64,000 nucleotides of DNA, taken from assembly GCA_900472175.1 (NCBI GenBank), contig UCHD01000007.1, forward strand, positions 1 to 64,000, given 5' to 3'. This DNA comes from Hyphomicrobiales bacterium (GTDB lineage: Bacteria > Pseudomonadota > Alphaproteobacteria > Rhizobiales > Rhizobiaceae). Of the stretch, positions 8,485 to 15,466 are shown piece after piece. The notes beneath the pieces were generated by a model. That model did no database searches and was not told the origin of the DNA. It saw only the letters and a list, made by a program, of their open reading frames with translations. Position 1 is the stretch's first letter. Each line of letters begins with the position of its first letter. The translations under genes and the position numbers were made by a program.

Positions 8485-8949
8485 CTATACCGAAGCATAT
8501 TCAGCATTGCGCAACCGCAAGAGGCTGACAAAACCGGTTTCCGGATCGGTCCATGACCCGAACTCAAGCACGCCGCGCGCTTCGATCGTCTGCGAAGGCT
8601 GCACGAATGTCTGTTTCTCGCCGAGATAGACAACGACGATATTGTCCGGCCAGTCCGAATCGGTCGAGCAGAACGGGCAGATCGACATCGGAATTTCGGT
8701 CAGCACGAAGAAGGCAGCCTCGGCCTTCAACGGCGGCGCCATGAAACCCTTGATGGTGATCTCCTGACCGGCGAGCAGCTTTACCTTTTCGGAGAACTCC
8801 AGCCCGAGAACGCCAAACTTGCTGTAGAGTTCATCGAAGGCCAGCGCGGGAAGGGCGGCCGCGGCCAGACGCGCAACTGCCAGCAAGGGCAAGCCTGTAA
8901 GCAGCGTCATCGCTGTACGCCGGGTCAATTGCGGAGCAACATGGGTCAT
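8485..8949 (-). CDS. Exported CxxC protein of the ABC cassette (DUF3299-like)
   Basis: A 154-residue protein with a twin-arginine-like N-terminus (LTRRTAMTLLTGLPLLAVA), predicted to be exported. The mature part has a GQEITIKGFMAPP segment and a SICPFCSTD motif whose CPFC pair could bind metal or be redox active. It resembles the DUF3299 proteins found beside MacB-like ABC genes in other bacteria, for example the PA4064-PA4066 genes of Pseudomonas aeruginosa as I remember them. The start at 8949 is preferred to an ATG 33 bases upstream because GCGAGGAGATC precedes it at good spacing. It is first in a three-gene operon. The exact role is unknown. Confidence 0.7.
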   Translation of the reverse strand: MTHVAPQLTRRTAMTLLTGLPLLAVARLAAAALPALAFDELYSKFGVLGLEFSEKVKLLAGQEITIKGFMAPPLKAEAAFFVLTEIPMSICPFCSTDSDWPDNIVVVYLGEKQTFVQPSQTIEARGVLEFGSWTDPETGFVSLLRLRNAEYASV

Positions 8950-9010
8950 GGGCGATCTCCTCGCGGAGTGGCTGGGGCTCAAGCCGCAGCCTGAACCGGA
9001 AACGGAATCC

Positions 9011-9036
9011 GGCGGGCTGCAGGCAGCCCACCGGAC
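9011..9036. other. GC-rich hairpin between phosphatase and CxxC protein genes
   Basis: CGGCGGGCTGC / GCAGCCCACCG forms a stem with almost no loop and no U-run after it on either strand. It lies between the alkaline phosphatase and the downstream ABC cassette and could weaken read-through or stabilise a transcript end. Confidence 0.4.
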
Positions 9037-9047
9037 GCGATCATGGA

Positions 9048-10805
9048 TCAGTTGGTCTGTTTGACGCCGAGAGCAAAAGCATCCGCGAGGACGCGATACA
9101 CGTCGCTCTGCTCCATATAGCCCTTGAAGCCTTCCGAGCCGGGGCCAACGGCCTGCAGCACGACGTCGTCAACGGCGTGAACGCCTGAATCGCCTTCCTT
9201 CGGAATGTTGCCAGGAACGAAGACTGCGCCGGGCACATCCTTGTAGGCCTCGTTGGCTACATATTCCTTCTTTTCGTTCTGAATTGCCGGAACGAACGGA
9301 CCATCCAGCTTCGGACGGAAGGTTTCATAGTGGTCCGGGCCGTTGTTGGCATTGAGGAACAGGCGGCGGGTCACATCGACCTTATCCGGATAACCGTCAT
9401 TGTTTTCGTCGGTGTAATTCGGGAAGCCGGCGCTTGCGTAAGTGCCGACCTTTTCGCGCATTTCGGTACCCGGCTTTTCGTCGTCGACGGTGCCGATGAT
9501 CGAAACGCCGTGTGTGTGGTCACCGGTGACGATGATCAGCGTGTCCGGGTTTTTGGCTGCGAATTCGCGGGCAACGCCGATTGCCTTGTCGAATTCGATC
9601 GTATCGACGACCGCGCGATCCCAATCAAGCGGATGGGACATCTTGTCGACATTGGCGGCTTCGACCATCAGGAAGAAGCCTTCCGGGTTCTTCGACAGGT
9701 TGTCGAGGGCGACCTTGGTCATCTCGACGAGGCCAGGCTGATTTGGAAACTTCTCGACTGTGCCCTTCTTGAGGAACTCACGGTCGAGCGTGGTATCCAT
9801 GTTGCCGGTGTGGAAGATGCCGAGGATCTTGCCGGTGTTGGTCCCGGCTGCAGCTGCCAGTTCGGTCTTGTCGGTTGCAAGCGTATAGCCGGCATCCTGG
9901 AACAACTTGACATAGTCCTTGTCGTCCTTGCGCTTCGAGCCCGGCGTGGCCTGCGGCAGGAAGTAGGCCGAGCCACCACCCAGGATAACGTCCGGCTTCA
10001 CGTCGAACAGCATACCGTTGATCTCGGCCTTGTCGCCGCGCTTGCGGGTATGGGCGACAACCGCTGCCGGGGTCGCATCCTGCAGTTCGGCGGTCGAAAT
10101 AATGCCGATCGACTTCTTGGTCTGGCGGCGGATGGCTTCCGCAATATTCTCAACCTTCGGATCATCGAACGTGTCCGGCGTGCGGTCGGCATAGACGCCG
10201 ATAGCGTTCACGGCCGTCTTGTGACCGGTCATATAGGCGGACATGGTGTTGGCCGAATCCGTGGCGACCGCGTCGGTTGCCGAGGTGCCGATGAAGGCGG
10301 CCGGCGGAACGTCGTCAAGGTTCAAGCGGCCGTTCGCCTTACCCTCGGCCATGCCCTTGGACATGATGCGGGCAGCGGTGCGATGGGCAACCGAGAAGCC
10401 ATCGGCGATCAGGAAAATGACGTTCTTGGCCTTCGGGGTCTCGGAGGTGTTGTAGACATCCCAGGTCACAGACTTCGATTCCGAGCCAGCGGTCACTTCG
10501 ATCGTGTAGGCGCCTTCAGTCGGCAGGACGAGATCGCGAGCGATCAATGCCGAGCCCAGCACCTTGTCTTCCTTGCCCTTTTCCTCGGCGACGAATTCGG
10601 CTTCCTTGCCGAGCACTGCCTTGTAGTCCTGGCCGTTGACGGTGACCTTGACGTCTTCCGGCTTGACCACGGACTTGAACTCGACCTTGAAATCGAATGG
10701 CGAGCCGGCGAGGATCGTTGCACGATCCAGCGGATAAACGGTGGCGGCCTGTGCCGCCCCAGCGAGGATTGTCGTGGCGGCAAGCGCCGACAGAAGCATA
10801 CGCAT
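9048..10805 (-). CDS. Alkaline phosphatase, PhoA-fold, exported
   Basis: A 585-residue periplasmic phosphomonoesterase. Residues 1-20 form a Sec signal peptide (cleavage near AQAAT). Residues about 21-125 form an extra N-terminal domain that looks like an immunoglobulin-type fold, followed by the phosphatase core starting KNVIFLIADGFS with the first metal Asp. The nucleophile is Ser184 in ATDSANTMSAYMTG. Further metal ligands are visible in DWDRAVVDTIEFD, in VTGDHTHG and near the C-terminal GVHAVDDV. A PHO box 56 bp upstream of the start indicates PhoB control under phosphate starvation. It is longer than E. coli PhoA because of the N-terminal domain. Confidence 0.9.
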   Translation of the reverse strand: MRMLLSALAATTILAGAAQAATVYPLDRATILAGSPFDFKVEFKSVVKPEDVKVTVNGQDYKAVLGKEAEFVAEEKGKEDKVLGSALIARDLVLPTEGAYTIEVTAGSESKSVTWDVYNTSETPKAKNVIFLIADGFSVAHRTAARIMSKGMAEGKANGRLNLDDVPPAAFIGTSATDAVATDSANTMSAYMTGHKTAVNAIGVYADRTPDTFDDPKVENIAEAIRRQTKKSIGIISTAELQDATPAAVVAHTRKRGDKAEINGMLFDVKPDVILGGGSAYFLPQATPGSKRKDDKDYVKLFQDAGYTLATDKTELAAAAGTNTGKILGIFHTGNMDTTLDREFLKKGTVEKFPNQPGLVEMTKVALDNLSKNPEGFFLMVEAANVDKMSHPLDWDRAVVDTIEFDKAIGVAREFAAKNPDTLIIVTGDHTHGVSIIGTVDDEKPGTEMREKVGTYASAGFPNYTDENNDGYPDKVDVTRRLFLNANNGPDHYETFRPKLDGPFVPAIQNEKKEYVANEAYKDVPGAVFVPGNIPKEGDSGVHAVDDVVLQAVGPGSEGFKGYMEQSDVYRVLADAFALGVKQTN

Positions 10806-10860
10806 GGAAAACCCCTTTTTGGTTTCGTCCGGTAATGACGGCCCGCAATAGTCATCCAGG

Positions 10861-10878
10861 ATGACAGCGGCATGACAC
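10861..10878 (-). promoter_or_regulatory. PHO box upstream of alkaline phosphatase
   Basis: Read on the minus strand: GTGTCAT-GCCG-CTGTCAT, two 7-base half-sites with a 4-base spacer, i.e. an 11-bp period. This matches the PhoB-binding tandem repeat (CTGTCAT-type) used in rhizobia and lies at the expected distance from a phosphatase gene start. Confidence 0.8.
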
Positions 10879-11130
10879 TTGCGTAACGTTTTGACAGCAG
10901 GCTGGCAGGCCTGTCTTCCTGACGCGTATTCTCAGCTTTCTGTTGACTCTGCGCCAAAACCGCGTAAGAGCAGCAGCGGAAAAAGGACCAACCATGCACC
11001 GTTTTGGTTACGCCATCGCTGCGCTGATCGCCCCGGCATTCGCTGCCGGGCGGGTTCGTTCTTTCTCGATATCTTCCAAAACAACGGCCAAAACGACGAC
11101 GAAAACCGTCTGACGTCTCTGGCCACCGCT

Positions 11131-11206
11131 CTCTCCCCGGCACGGCCGGGGACCCGAAACCCGCGCCTTTGGCCGGCGGGTTTCCCCCAAAGCCCCGCGG
11201 AGAGAC
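11131..11206 (+). promoter_or_regulatory. Structured leader region upstream of asd
   Basis: Three stems can be drawn. An outer CTCTC / GAGAG closes the element. A hairpin CCCCGGC-ACG-GCCGGGG lies at 11135-11151. A second hairpin, GAAACCCG ... CGGGTTTC, lies at 11156-11184. It ends about 20 bp before the asd start codon, where an AGAGAGCAAAG ribosome-binding region follows. Regulatory function is inferred only from the structure; there is no U-tract, so a plain terminator is unlikely. Confidence 0.4.
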
Positions 11207-11224
11207 AGAAAGAGAGCAAAGACA

Positions 11225-12259
11225 ATGGGTTTCAAGATTGCTATTGCCGGCGCGACCGGAAATGTCGGCCGCGAAATGCTGAACATCCTCGAAGAACGCG
11301 GCTTTCCGGCTGATGAAGTCGTGGCTTTGGCCTCGGCCCGCAGCCAGGGCACCGAGGTTTCGTTCGGCGACAAGACGCTGAAGGTCAAGAACCTCGAAAA
11401 TTACGATTTTTCCGACACCGATATCTGCCTGATGTCGGCCGGCGGCGCCGTGTCGCTGAAGTGGTCGCCCAAGATCGGCGCACAGGGCTGCGTCGTCATC
11501 GACAACTCGTCGGCCTGGCGCTACGATCAGGACGTGCCGTTGATCGTGCCGGAAGTAAACCCGGACGCCATCACCCAGTTCACCAAGCGCAATATCATTG
11601 CCAACCCGAATTGCTCGACAGCCCAGCTCGTCGTGGCGCTGAAGCCGCTGCATGACTTTGCCAAGATCAAGCGCGTTGTCGTCTCGACCTATCAGTCGGT
11701 TTCCGGCGCCGGCAAGGAAGGCATGGACGAACTGTTCAACCAGACCCGCGCCGTCTTCGTCGCCGATCCGGTCGAATCGAAGAAGTTCACCAAGCGCATC
11801 GCCTTCAACGTCATCCCGCATATCGATAGCTTCATGGAAGACGGCTACACGAAGGAAGAATGGAAGGTCCTGGCCGAAACCAAGAAGATGCTCGACCCGA
11901 AGATCAAGGTAACCTGCACCGCCGTGCGCGTTCCCGTCTTCATCGGCCATTCGGAATCGGTCAACATCGAATTCGAAAACGAGATCAGCGCCGATCAGGC
12001 CCGCGATATCCTGCGCGAAGCGCCGGGGTGCATCGTCATCGACAAGCACGAGAACGGCGGCTACATCACGCCTTACGAATCGGCTGGCGAAGACGCCACC
12101 TATATTTCGCGCATCCGCGAAGATGCGACAGTCGAGAACGGCCTGAACATGTGGGTTGTTTCCGACAACCTGCGCAAGGGCGCAGCCTTGAACGCCATCC
12201 AGATTGCCGAACTTCTCGTCAATCGCGGCCTGATCAAGGCGAAGAAACAGGCCGCCTGA
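11225..12259 (+). CDS. asd: Aspartate-semialdehyde dehydrogenase
   Basis: Asd reduces aspartyl-4-phosphate to aspartate semialdehyde with NADPH, the branch point to lysine, diaminopimelate, threonine and methionine. The 344-residue cytoplasmic enzyme starts MGFKIAIAGATGNVGREML with the nucleotide-binding GATGNVG motif. The catalytic cysteine is Cys130 in NPNCSTAQ, and the substrate-binding SVSGAGKEG loop and C-terminal active-site His in the VPVFIGHSE segment follow. It is a single gene with its own leader and terminator. Because diaminopimelate is required for peptidoglycan, the gene is expected to be essential. Confidence 0.97.
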   Translation: MGFKIAIAGATGNVGREMLNILEERGFPADEVVALASARSQGTEVSFGDKTLKVKNLENYDFSDTDICLMSAGGAVSLKWSPKIGAQGCVVIDNSSAWRYDQDVPLIVPEVNPDAITQFTKRNIIANPNCSTAQLVVALKPLHDFAKIKRVVVSTYQSVSGAGKEGMDELFNQTRAVFVADPVESKKFTKRIAFNVIPHIDSFMEDGYTKEEWKVLAETKKMLDPKIKVTCTAVRVPVFIGHSESVNIEFENEISADQARDILREAPGCIVIDKHENGGYITPYESAGEDATYISRIREDATVENGLNMWVVSDNLRKGAALNAIQIAELLVNRGLIKAKKQAA

Positions 12260-12285
12260 TCAGGAAATATAAAGTTTTAACAAAT

Positions 12286-12327
12286 AAAAGCCTCGCATGA
12301 TCCGTCAAACGGGATGCGGGGCTTCTT
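12286..12327 (+). terminator. Terminator of asd
   Basis: AAAAGCCTCGCAT pairs with ATGCGGGGCTT across a loop of about 15 bases, followed by CTTTG. The stem includes one G-U type pair. Confidence 0.65.
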
Positions 12328-12369
12328 TGTAAAAAGGCAACTGCGACGATTTTTCATGGTCTAAAAGGA

Positions 12370-12385
12370 GGATTCACGTGAAACA
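12370..12385. other. parS-like site overlapping a start codon
   Basis: GGATTCACGTGAAACA matches the ParB target TGTTTCACGTGAAACA at 14 of 16 positions, with the TTCACGTGAA core intact. The GTG in the core is the candidate start codon of the downstream transglycosylase gene, and its AAGGAGG ribosome binding site overlaps the left edge. Confidence 0.5.
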
Positions 12386-13301
12386 CGCCCTCCTGATACT
12401 GTGCCAACATCGTGACAGACGCCGCAAAGACTGGCATTTTGCAGGCACAAATTTGGATTCGGGCAATACGGGGTTTTACATGCACAAGGCAAAGTGCGTA
12501 CTGGCAGGTTTCACGGCGATGATGGCGGCGGCAATTCTGCCGTCGGTTGCATCCGCCGCACAGTGCAGCAACACATCGGCGGGCTTCGAGGCCTGGGTTG
12601 AAGACTTCAAGGGTGAGGCCGCAGGCCGCGGCATCAGCCCGGCTGTACTGAACAAGGCGTTTGCCAACGTCACCTACAACAAGGCGACGATCCGCGCCGA
12701 CCGTGGCCAGAAGAGCTTCAAGCTGTCGCTGAGCCAATTCATGCAGAAGCGTGGCGGCCAGACGATCATCTCGCGCGGCAAGAAGATGAAGGCGCAGAAC
12801 GCGGCCCTCTTCAACTCCATCGAAAACCGCTACGGTGTACCGGCCGGCCCGATCATCGCGATCTGGGGCATGGAAACCGGTTTCGGTGGCTTCCTGGGCA
12901 AGGAACACACGCTCTCGGCCGTCGCGACACTGTCGTTTGACTGCCGCCGTTCCGACTTTTTCACCAACCAGCTCTATGCGGCGCTGACCCTCGTGCAGCG
13001 CGGCGACCTTAGCCCCGACGCCCGCGGTGCAGCGCATGGCGAAATCGGCCAGACGCAGTTCCTGCCGGCCAACGTGCTGAAATACGGCGTCGATGGCGAC
13101 GGCAACGGCCATATCGACATGGTCCGCTCCAAGGCGGACGCACTTGCCTCGACCGCCAACTTCCTGCGCGGACACGGCTGGACCGCTGGTGCCGGCTATC
13201 AGCAAGGTCAAGCCAATTTCGGTGCGATCCAGGGCTGGAATGCCGCCAGCGTCTACCAGCAGGCAATCGCCATCATCGGCGCCGAAATCGACGGCGGCTG
13301 A
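12378..13301 (+). CDS. Lytic murein transglycosylase (MltB/SLT_2 type)
   Basis: Cleaves the MurNAc-GlcNAc bond of peptidoglycan to form 1,6-anhydro products, in the periplasm. The core follows the MltB family: WGMETGFGG with the catalytic Glu, then GAAHGEIGQTQFLPANVLKYG, then a GDGNGHID calcium-like loop and ANFLRGHGW. The start is uncertain. A perfect AAGGAGG six bases ahead of GTG 12378 argues for 307 residues. The ATG at 12480 gives a clean signal peptide (MHKAKCVLAGFTAMMAA to ASAAQ) and 273 residues but has no good ribosome binding site. With the longer form, a basic 34-residue extension precedes the signal sequence. Followed by a strong bidirectional terminator. Confidence 0.85.
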   Translation: MKHALLILCQHRDRRRKDWHFAGTNLDSGNTGFYMHKAKCVLAGFTAMMAAAILPSVASAAQCSNTSAGFEAWVEDFKGEAAGRGISPAVLNKAFANVTYNKATIRADRGQKSFKLSLSQFMQKRGGQTIISRGKKMKAQNAALFNSIENRYGVPAGPIIAIWGMETGFGGFLGKEHTLSAVATLSFDCRRSDFFTNQLYAALTLVQRGDLSPDARGAAHGEIGQTQFLPANVLKYGVDGDGNGHIDMVRSKADALASTANFLRGHGWTAGAGYQQGQANFGAIQGWNAASVYQQAIAIIGAEIDGG

Positions 13302-13324
13302 TCCGCAACGCAGTTTTAGGAATA

Positions 13325-13365
13325 AAAAAATCCGCAGCCCGGGAAACCAGGCTGCGGATTTTTAT
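13325..13365. terminator. Bidirectional terminator between transglycosylase and carbonic anhydrase
   Basis: AAAAATCCGCAGCC, loop CGGGAAACCA, then GGCTGCGGATTTTT. A 10- to 12-bp stem with A- and T-runs on both sides, suited to two convergent genes. Confidence 0.9.
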
Positions 13366-13451
13366 TTGAGGTGAAGCGGCAACGCGGGATCAGGCGCCGA
13401 TTACCGGCATCGCAGATGTCTGACGGCCATGTGTGCCCGCCGCGCGGAGGT

Positions 13452-14093
13452 TCACATTCCCGGCCGGCCGAAATCACCGCTCTTGGCGTCCATAACCCAG
13501 AGCTCACCGGTCGAAATGTCGAACCAGGCACCGTGCAGCTGCAGTTTGCCGCGCTGTTCGAGGATTTGAACGCACGGGAAAGTCCGCAGATTGGCGATGG
13601 AGTTGCGGATGGACACGCGTTCCAGCGCCCTCTGGCGCTCACCGGCGGTCATCACCTCGTTGCTCTGGATCTGTTCCGCAGCCGGCTTCAGAAGGTGCAT
13701 CCAACGGCCGATGAAATCCCCCGGCGAGAGCGGCTCGGCATTGACATCGAGCGCAGCCTTGATGCCACCGCAACGGCCATGGCCCATCACGACGATATCG
13801 CTGACCTTCAGAACCTGGACCGCAAATTCCAGCGCCGCCGATGTCGAGTGATAGTGACCATCCGGCTCATAGGGCGGCATCAGATTGGCGACGTTGCGAA
13901 CGACGAACAGTTCACCCGGGCCGCTATCGAAAATGGTTTCCGGCGCCGCACGGCTGTCACAACAGGCAATGACAAGCGTCTTCGGTTGCTGACCAGTTTC
14001 CGCCAGGGCCTTGTATCGCTGTTGCTGCTCGCTGAAGCGGCCGCTCATGAAGTTGTTATAGCCCTTCAGCAACTGGCTCGGGAAACGCTGCAT
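13452..14093 (-). CDS. Beta-class carbonic anhydrase
   Basis: Interconverts CO2 and bicarbonate in the cytoplasm, supplying bicarbonate to carboxylases. The 213-residue protein has the beta-class zinc signature: Cys44 in ACCDSR with the Asp-Arg dyad at 46 and 48, then HGRCGG supplying the His and the second Cys ligand. The N-terminal helical arm needed for dimerisation is present, so the length is full. It is transcribed alone from the 214-bp gap before the pyridoxal kinase gene. Start at an ATG giving the usual short arm; no competing start is better. Confidence 0.95.
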   Translation of the reverse strand: MQRFPSQLLKGYNNFMSGRFSEQQQRYKALAETGQQPKTLVIACCDSRAAPETIFDSGPGELFVVRNVANLMPPYEPDGHYHSTSAALEFAVQVLKVSDIVVMGHGRCGGIKAALDVNAEPLSPGDFIGRWMHLLKPAAEQIQSNEVMTAGERQRALERVSIRNSIANLRTFPCVQILEQRGKLQLHGAWFDISTGELWVMDAKSGDFGRPGM

Positions 14094-14307
14094 GTTCGAT
14101 CACTCCGCTCTTTGAGTTAGTGGACATTTACAAATGTTCATGCCGACAGCCCGCGACATATCATCTTTGTGCGCCGCACACAGGCAAATTTACGGCAGCC
14201 CACGCCGCCGGTAATATCCGTGAAACTCTCCGTATCGTTTGCTTTGGGTGGAAACGGTTTATTCGCTCAAGGCATGTGCTGGCAAGAGGTAGATCGGCCG
14301 AACGATA

Positions 14308-15183
14308 TCAAGAGCGCCGTTTCTGCCCGGGATGCAGCAATCGCCGCATCTGAACCATGGCCATTGGCGTCGCCAGACTGGGGGCATCCCGCTCCAGCGT
14401 CAGTTCATCGGCACCGCGCTTGCCCGTGCGGGCGATGATCTCGAAAACGCTGGCCGTTGCCAGTTGCAGAGCCCGCTCCTCTTTCAGGTCCTCCAGAAGC
14501 CGGGCAACGAACAGGGCAGCCAGAAGATCGCCTGTGCCATTGGGCGGGTTGTCGATCATCCGATGCTCGGCCAGCAGCGCGTGATTGCCGGAAAGATAGA
14601 GATTGCCGGTGCTGCCCTGCATCATCGGGATGGCCGAGGTGACAAGCATGCGCGGCGGCCCGAGCGATAGCGCAGCCTCAAGAATGGCCGCATTCGATTC
14701 AAGCGCCGCACCGCAGAGCCAGGAAAGCTCGAATCGGTTGGGCGTAGCAAGCGAGGCCAGCGGGAGCAACCGGTCGCGCATCGCAATCGCCGTCGCCTCC
14801 GGCACGTATAACCCGCCGGCATCGCCCATCACGGGATCACAGGCATAGAACAGATCCGGATTCTTTGCCCGCAGCGCCTCGACCAGGCGCGCCACGCCCT
14901 CTGCCTGGTGGGCGCCACCGAGATAGCCGGACAGCACGGCGCGGACTTCGCCCGTCCATGGCGCACGGATGAGATCGTCGATCAACCGGTCGAAATCTTC
15001 GGCACCGACCGTTATTCGCGTCGAGGGGCCATGGCCGGGATGCCAGGGCAGGATAACCGTCGGCACAGCCCATACCGGATAGCCCAGCGTCTCCAGCGCA
15101 AAGACCGCTGCGCGATTGCCGACGGAGCCGCGAATCACATGGCTGGAAATGACGATGACGGCGCCGGGGGCAGGCTCGGACAT
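14308..15183 (-). CDS. pdxY: Pyridoxal kinase
   Basis: Phosphorylates pyridoxal to pyridoxal 5'-phosphate in the B6 salvage pathway (ribokinase superfamily). The 291-residue protein begins with VIVISSHVIRGSVGNRAA, which is the PdxY/PdxK substrate-binding opening. Near residues 118-124 it has the CDPVMGD motif, and near residue 225 it has the NGTGDLLAALF segment with the catalytic Asp and the anion hole. The length is typical. The promoter side of the gene faces the divergent glutamate dehydrogenase gene, so the 283-bp gap between them holds both promoters. Confidence 0.92.
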   Translation of the reverse strand: MSEPAPGAVIVISSHVIRGSVGNRAAVFALETLGYPVWAVPTVILPWHPGHGPSTRITVGAEDFDRLIDDLIRAPWTGEVRAVLSGYLGGAHQAEGVARLVEALRAKNPDLFYACDPVMGDAGGLYVPEATAIAMRDRLLPLASLATPNRFELSWLCGAALESNAAILEAALSLGPPRMLVTSAIPMMQGSTGNLYLSGNHALLAEHRMIDNPPNGTGDLLAALFVARLLEDLKEERALQLATASVFEIIARTGKRGADELTLERDAPSLATPMAMVQMRRLLHPGQKRRS

Positions 15184-15223
15184 TTCTGATTTTCCGCTAT
15201 TTCGACCTGTCCAGATCGCCTGA

Positions 15224-15241
15224 CAGTCATGCCGCTGTCAA
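15224..15241 (+). promoter_or_regulatory. PHO-box-like sequence in the pdxY/gdh gap
   Basis: CAGTCAT-GCCG-CTGTCAA: two half-sites with the same 4-base spacer as the alkaline phosphatase PHO box, each with one deviation from CTGTCAT. It could be a weak PhoB site or chance. It is about 225 bp ahead of the dehydrogenase start. Confidence 0.25.
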
Positions 15242-15466
15242 CTGCGGCTGCCAAAAGATCGCAAGGCTCATTTTGGCCTCGTCCATAAGAACAAGGAAAT
15301 ATGCGAATACAACCGATTGAATTCGAAAATCGGCCAATTCTTGCCGAAAATTTCATAAAACCATTCCGAATTGGATCAATCTGACCGAAAAATAGCCACA
15401 AAAACAATCGCCATGAACAAATCTTCTGTTAGGTTCGGCCAAATGGTGATTGCAGGGAGTACTGTC

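Larger units (their letters stand above)
10806..11224. other. Divergent intergenic region between alkaline phosphatase and asd
   Basis: A 419-bp gap. The phosphatase side holds a PHO box. The asd side holds a TTGACT-containing stretch near 10943 and a highly structured segment (11131-11206) that would fall in the asd 5' leader. No convincing gene is seen on either strand. Confidence 0.6.

Noticed and set aside
8950-9047. Zur-type box upstream of the ABC cassette
   Set aside because: No AT-rich palindrome of the alphaproteobacterial Zur type is present in the gap, so zinc control remains an inference from protein features only.
9330-10835. 501-codon plus-strand open frame opposite the alkaline phosphatase
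   Set aside because: Same shadow effect; the phosphatase frame has a signal peptide, catalytic motifs and a PHO box.
11225-12259. Lysine riboswitch ahead of asd
   Set aside because: The leader folds into two simple hairpins with an outer stem; the long five-helix architecture and conserved core of the lysine riboswitch are missing.
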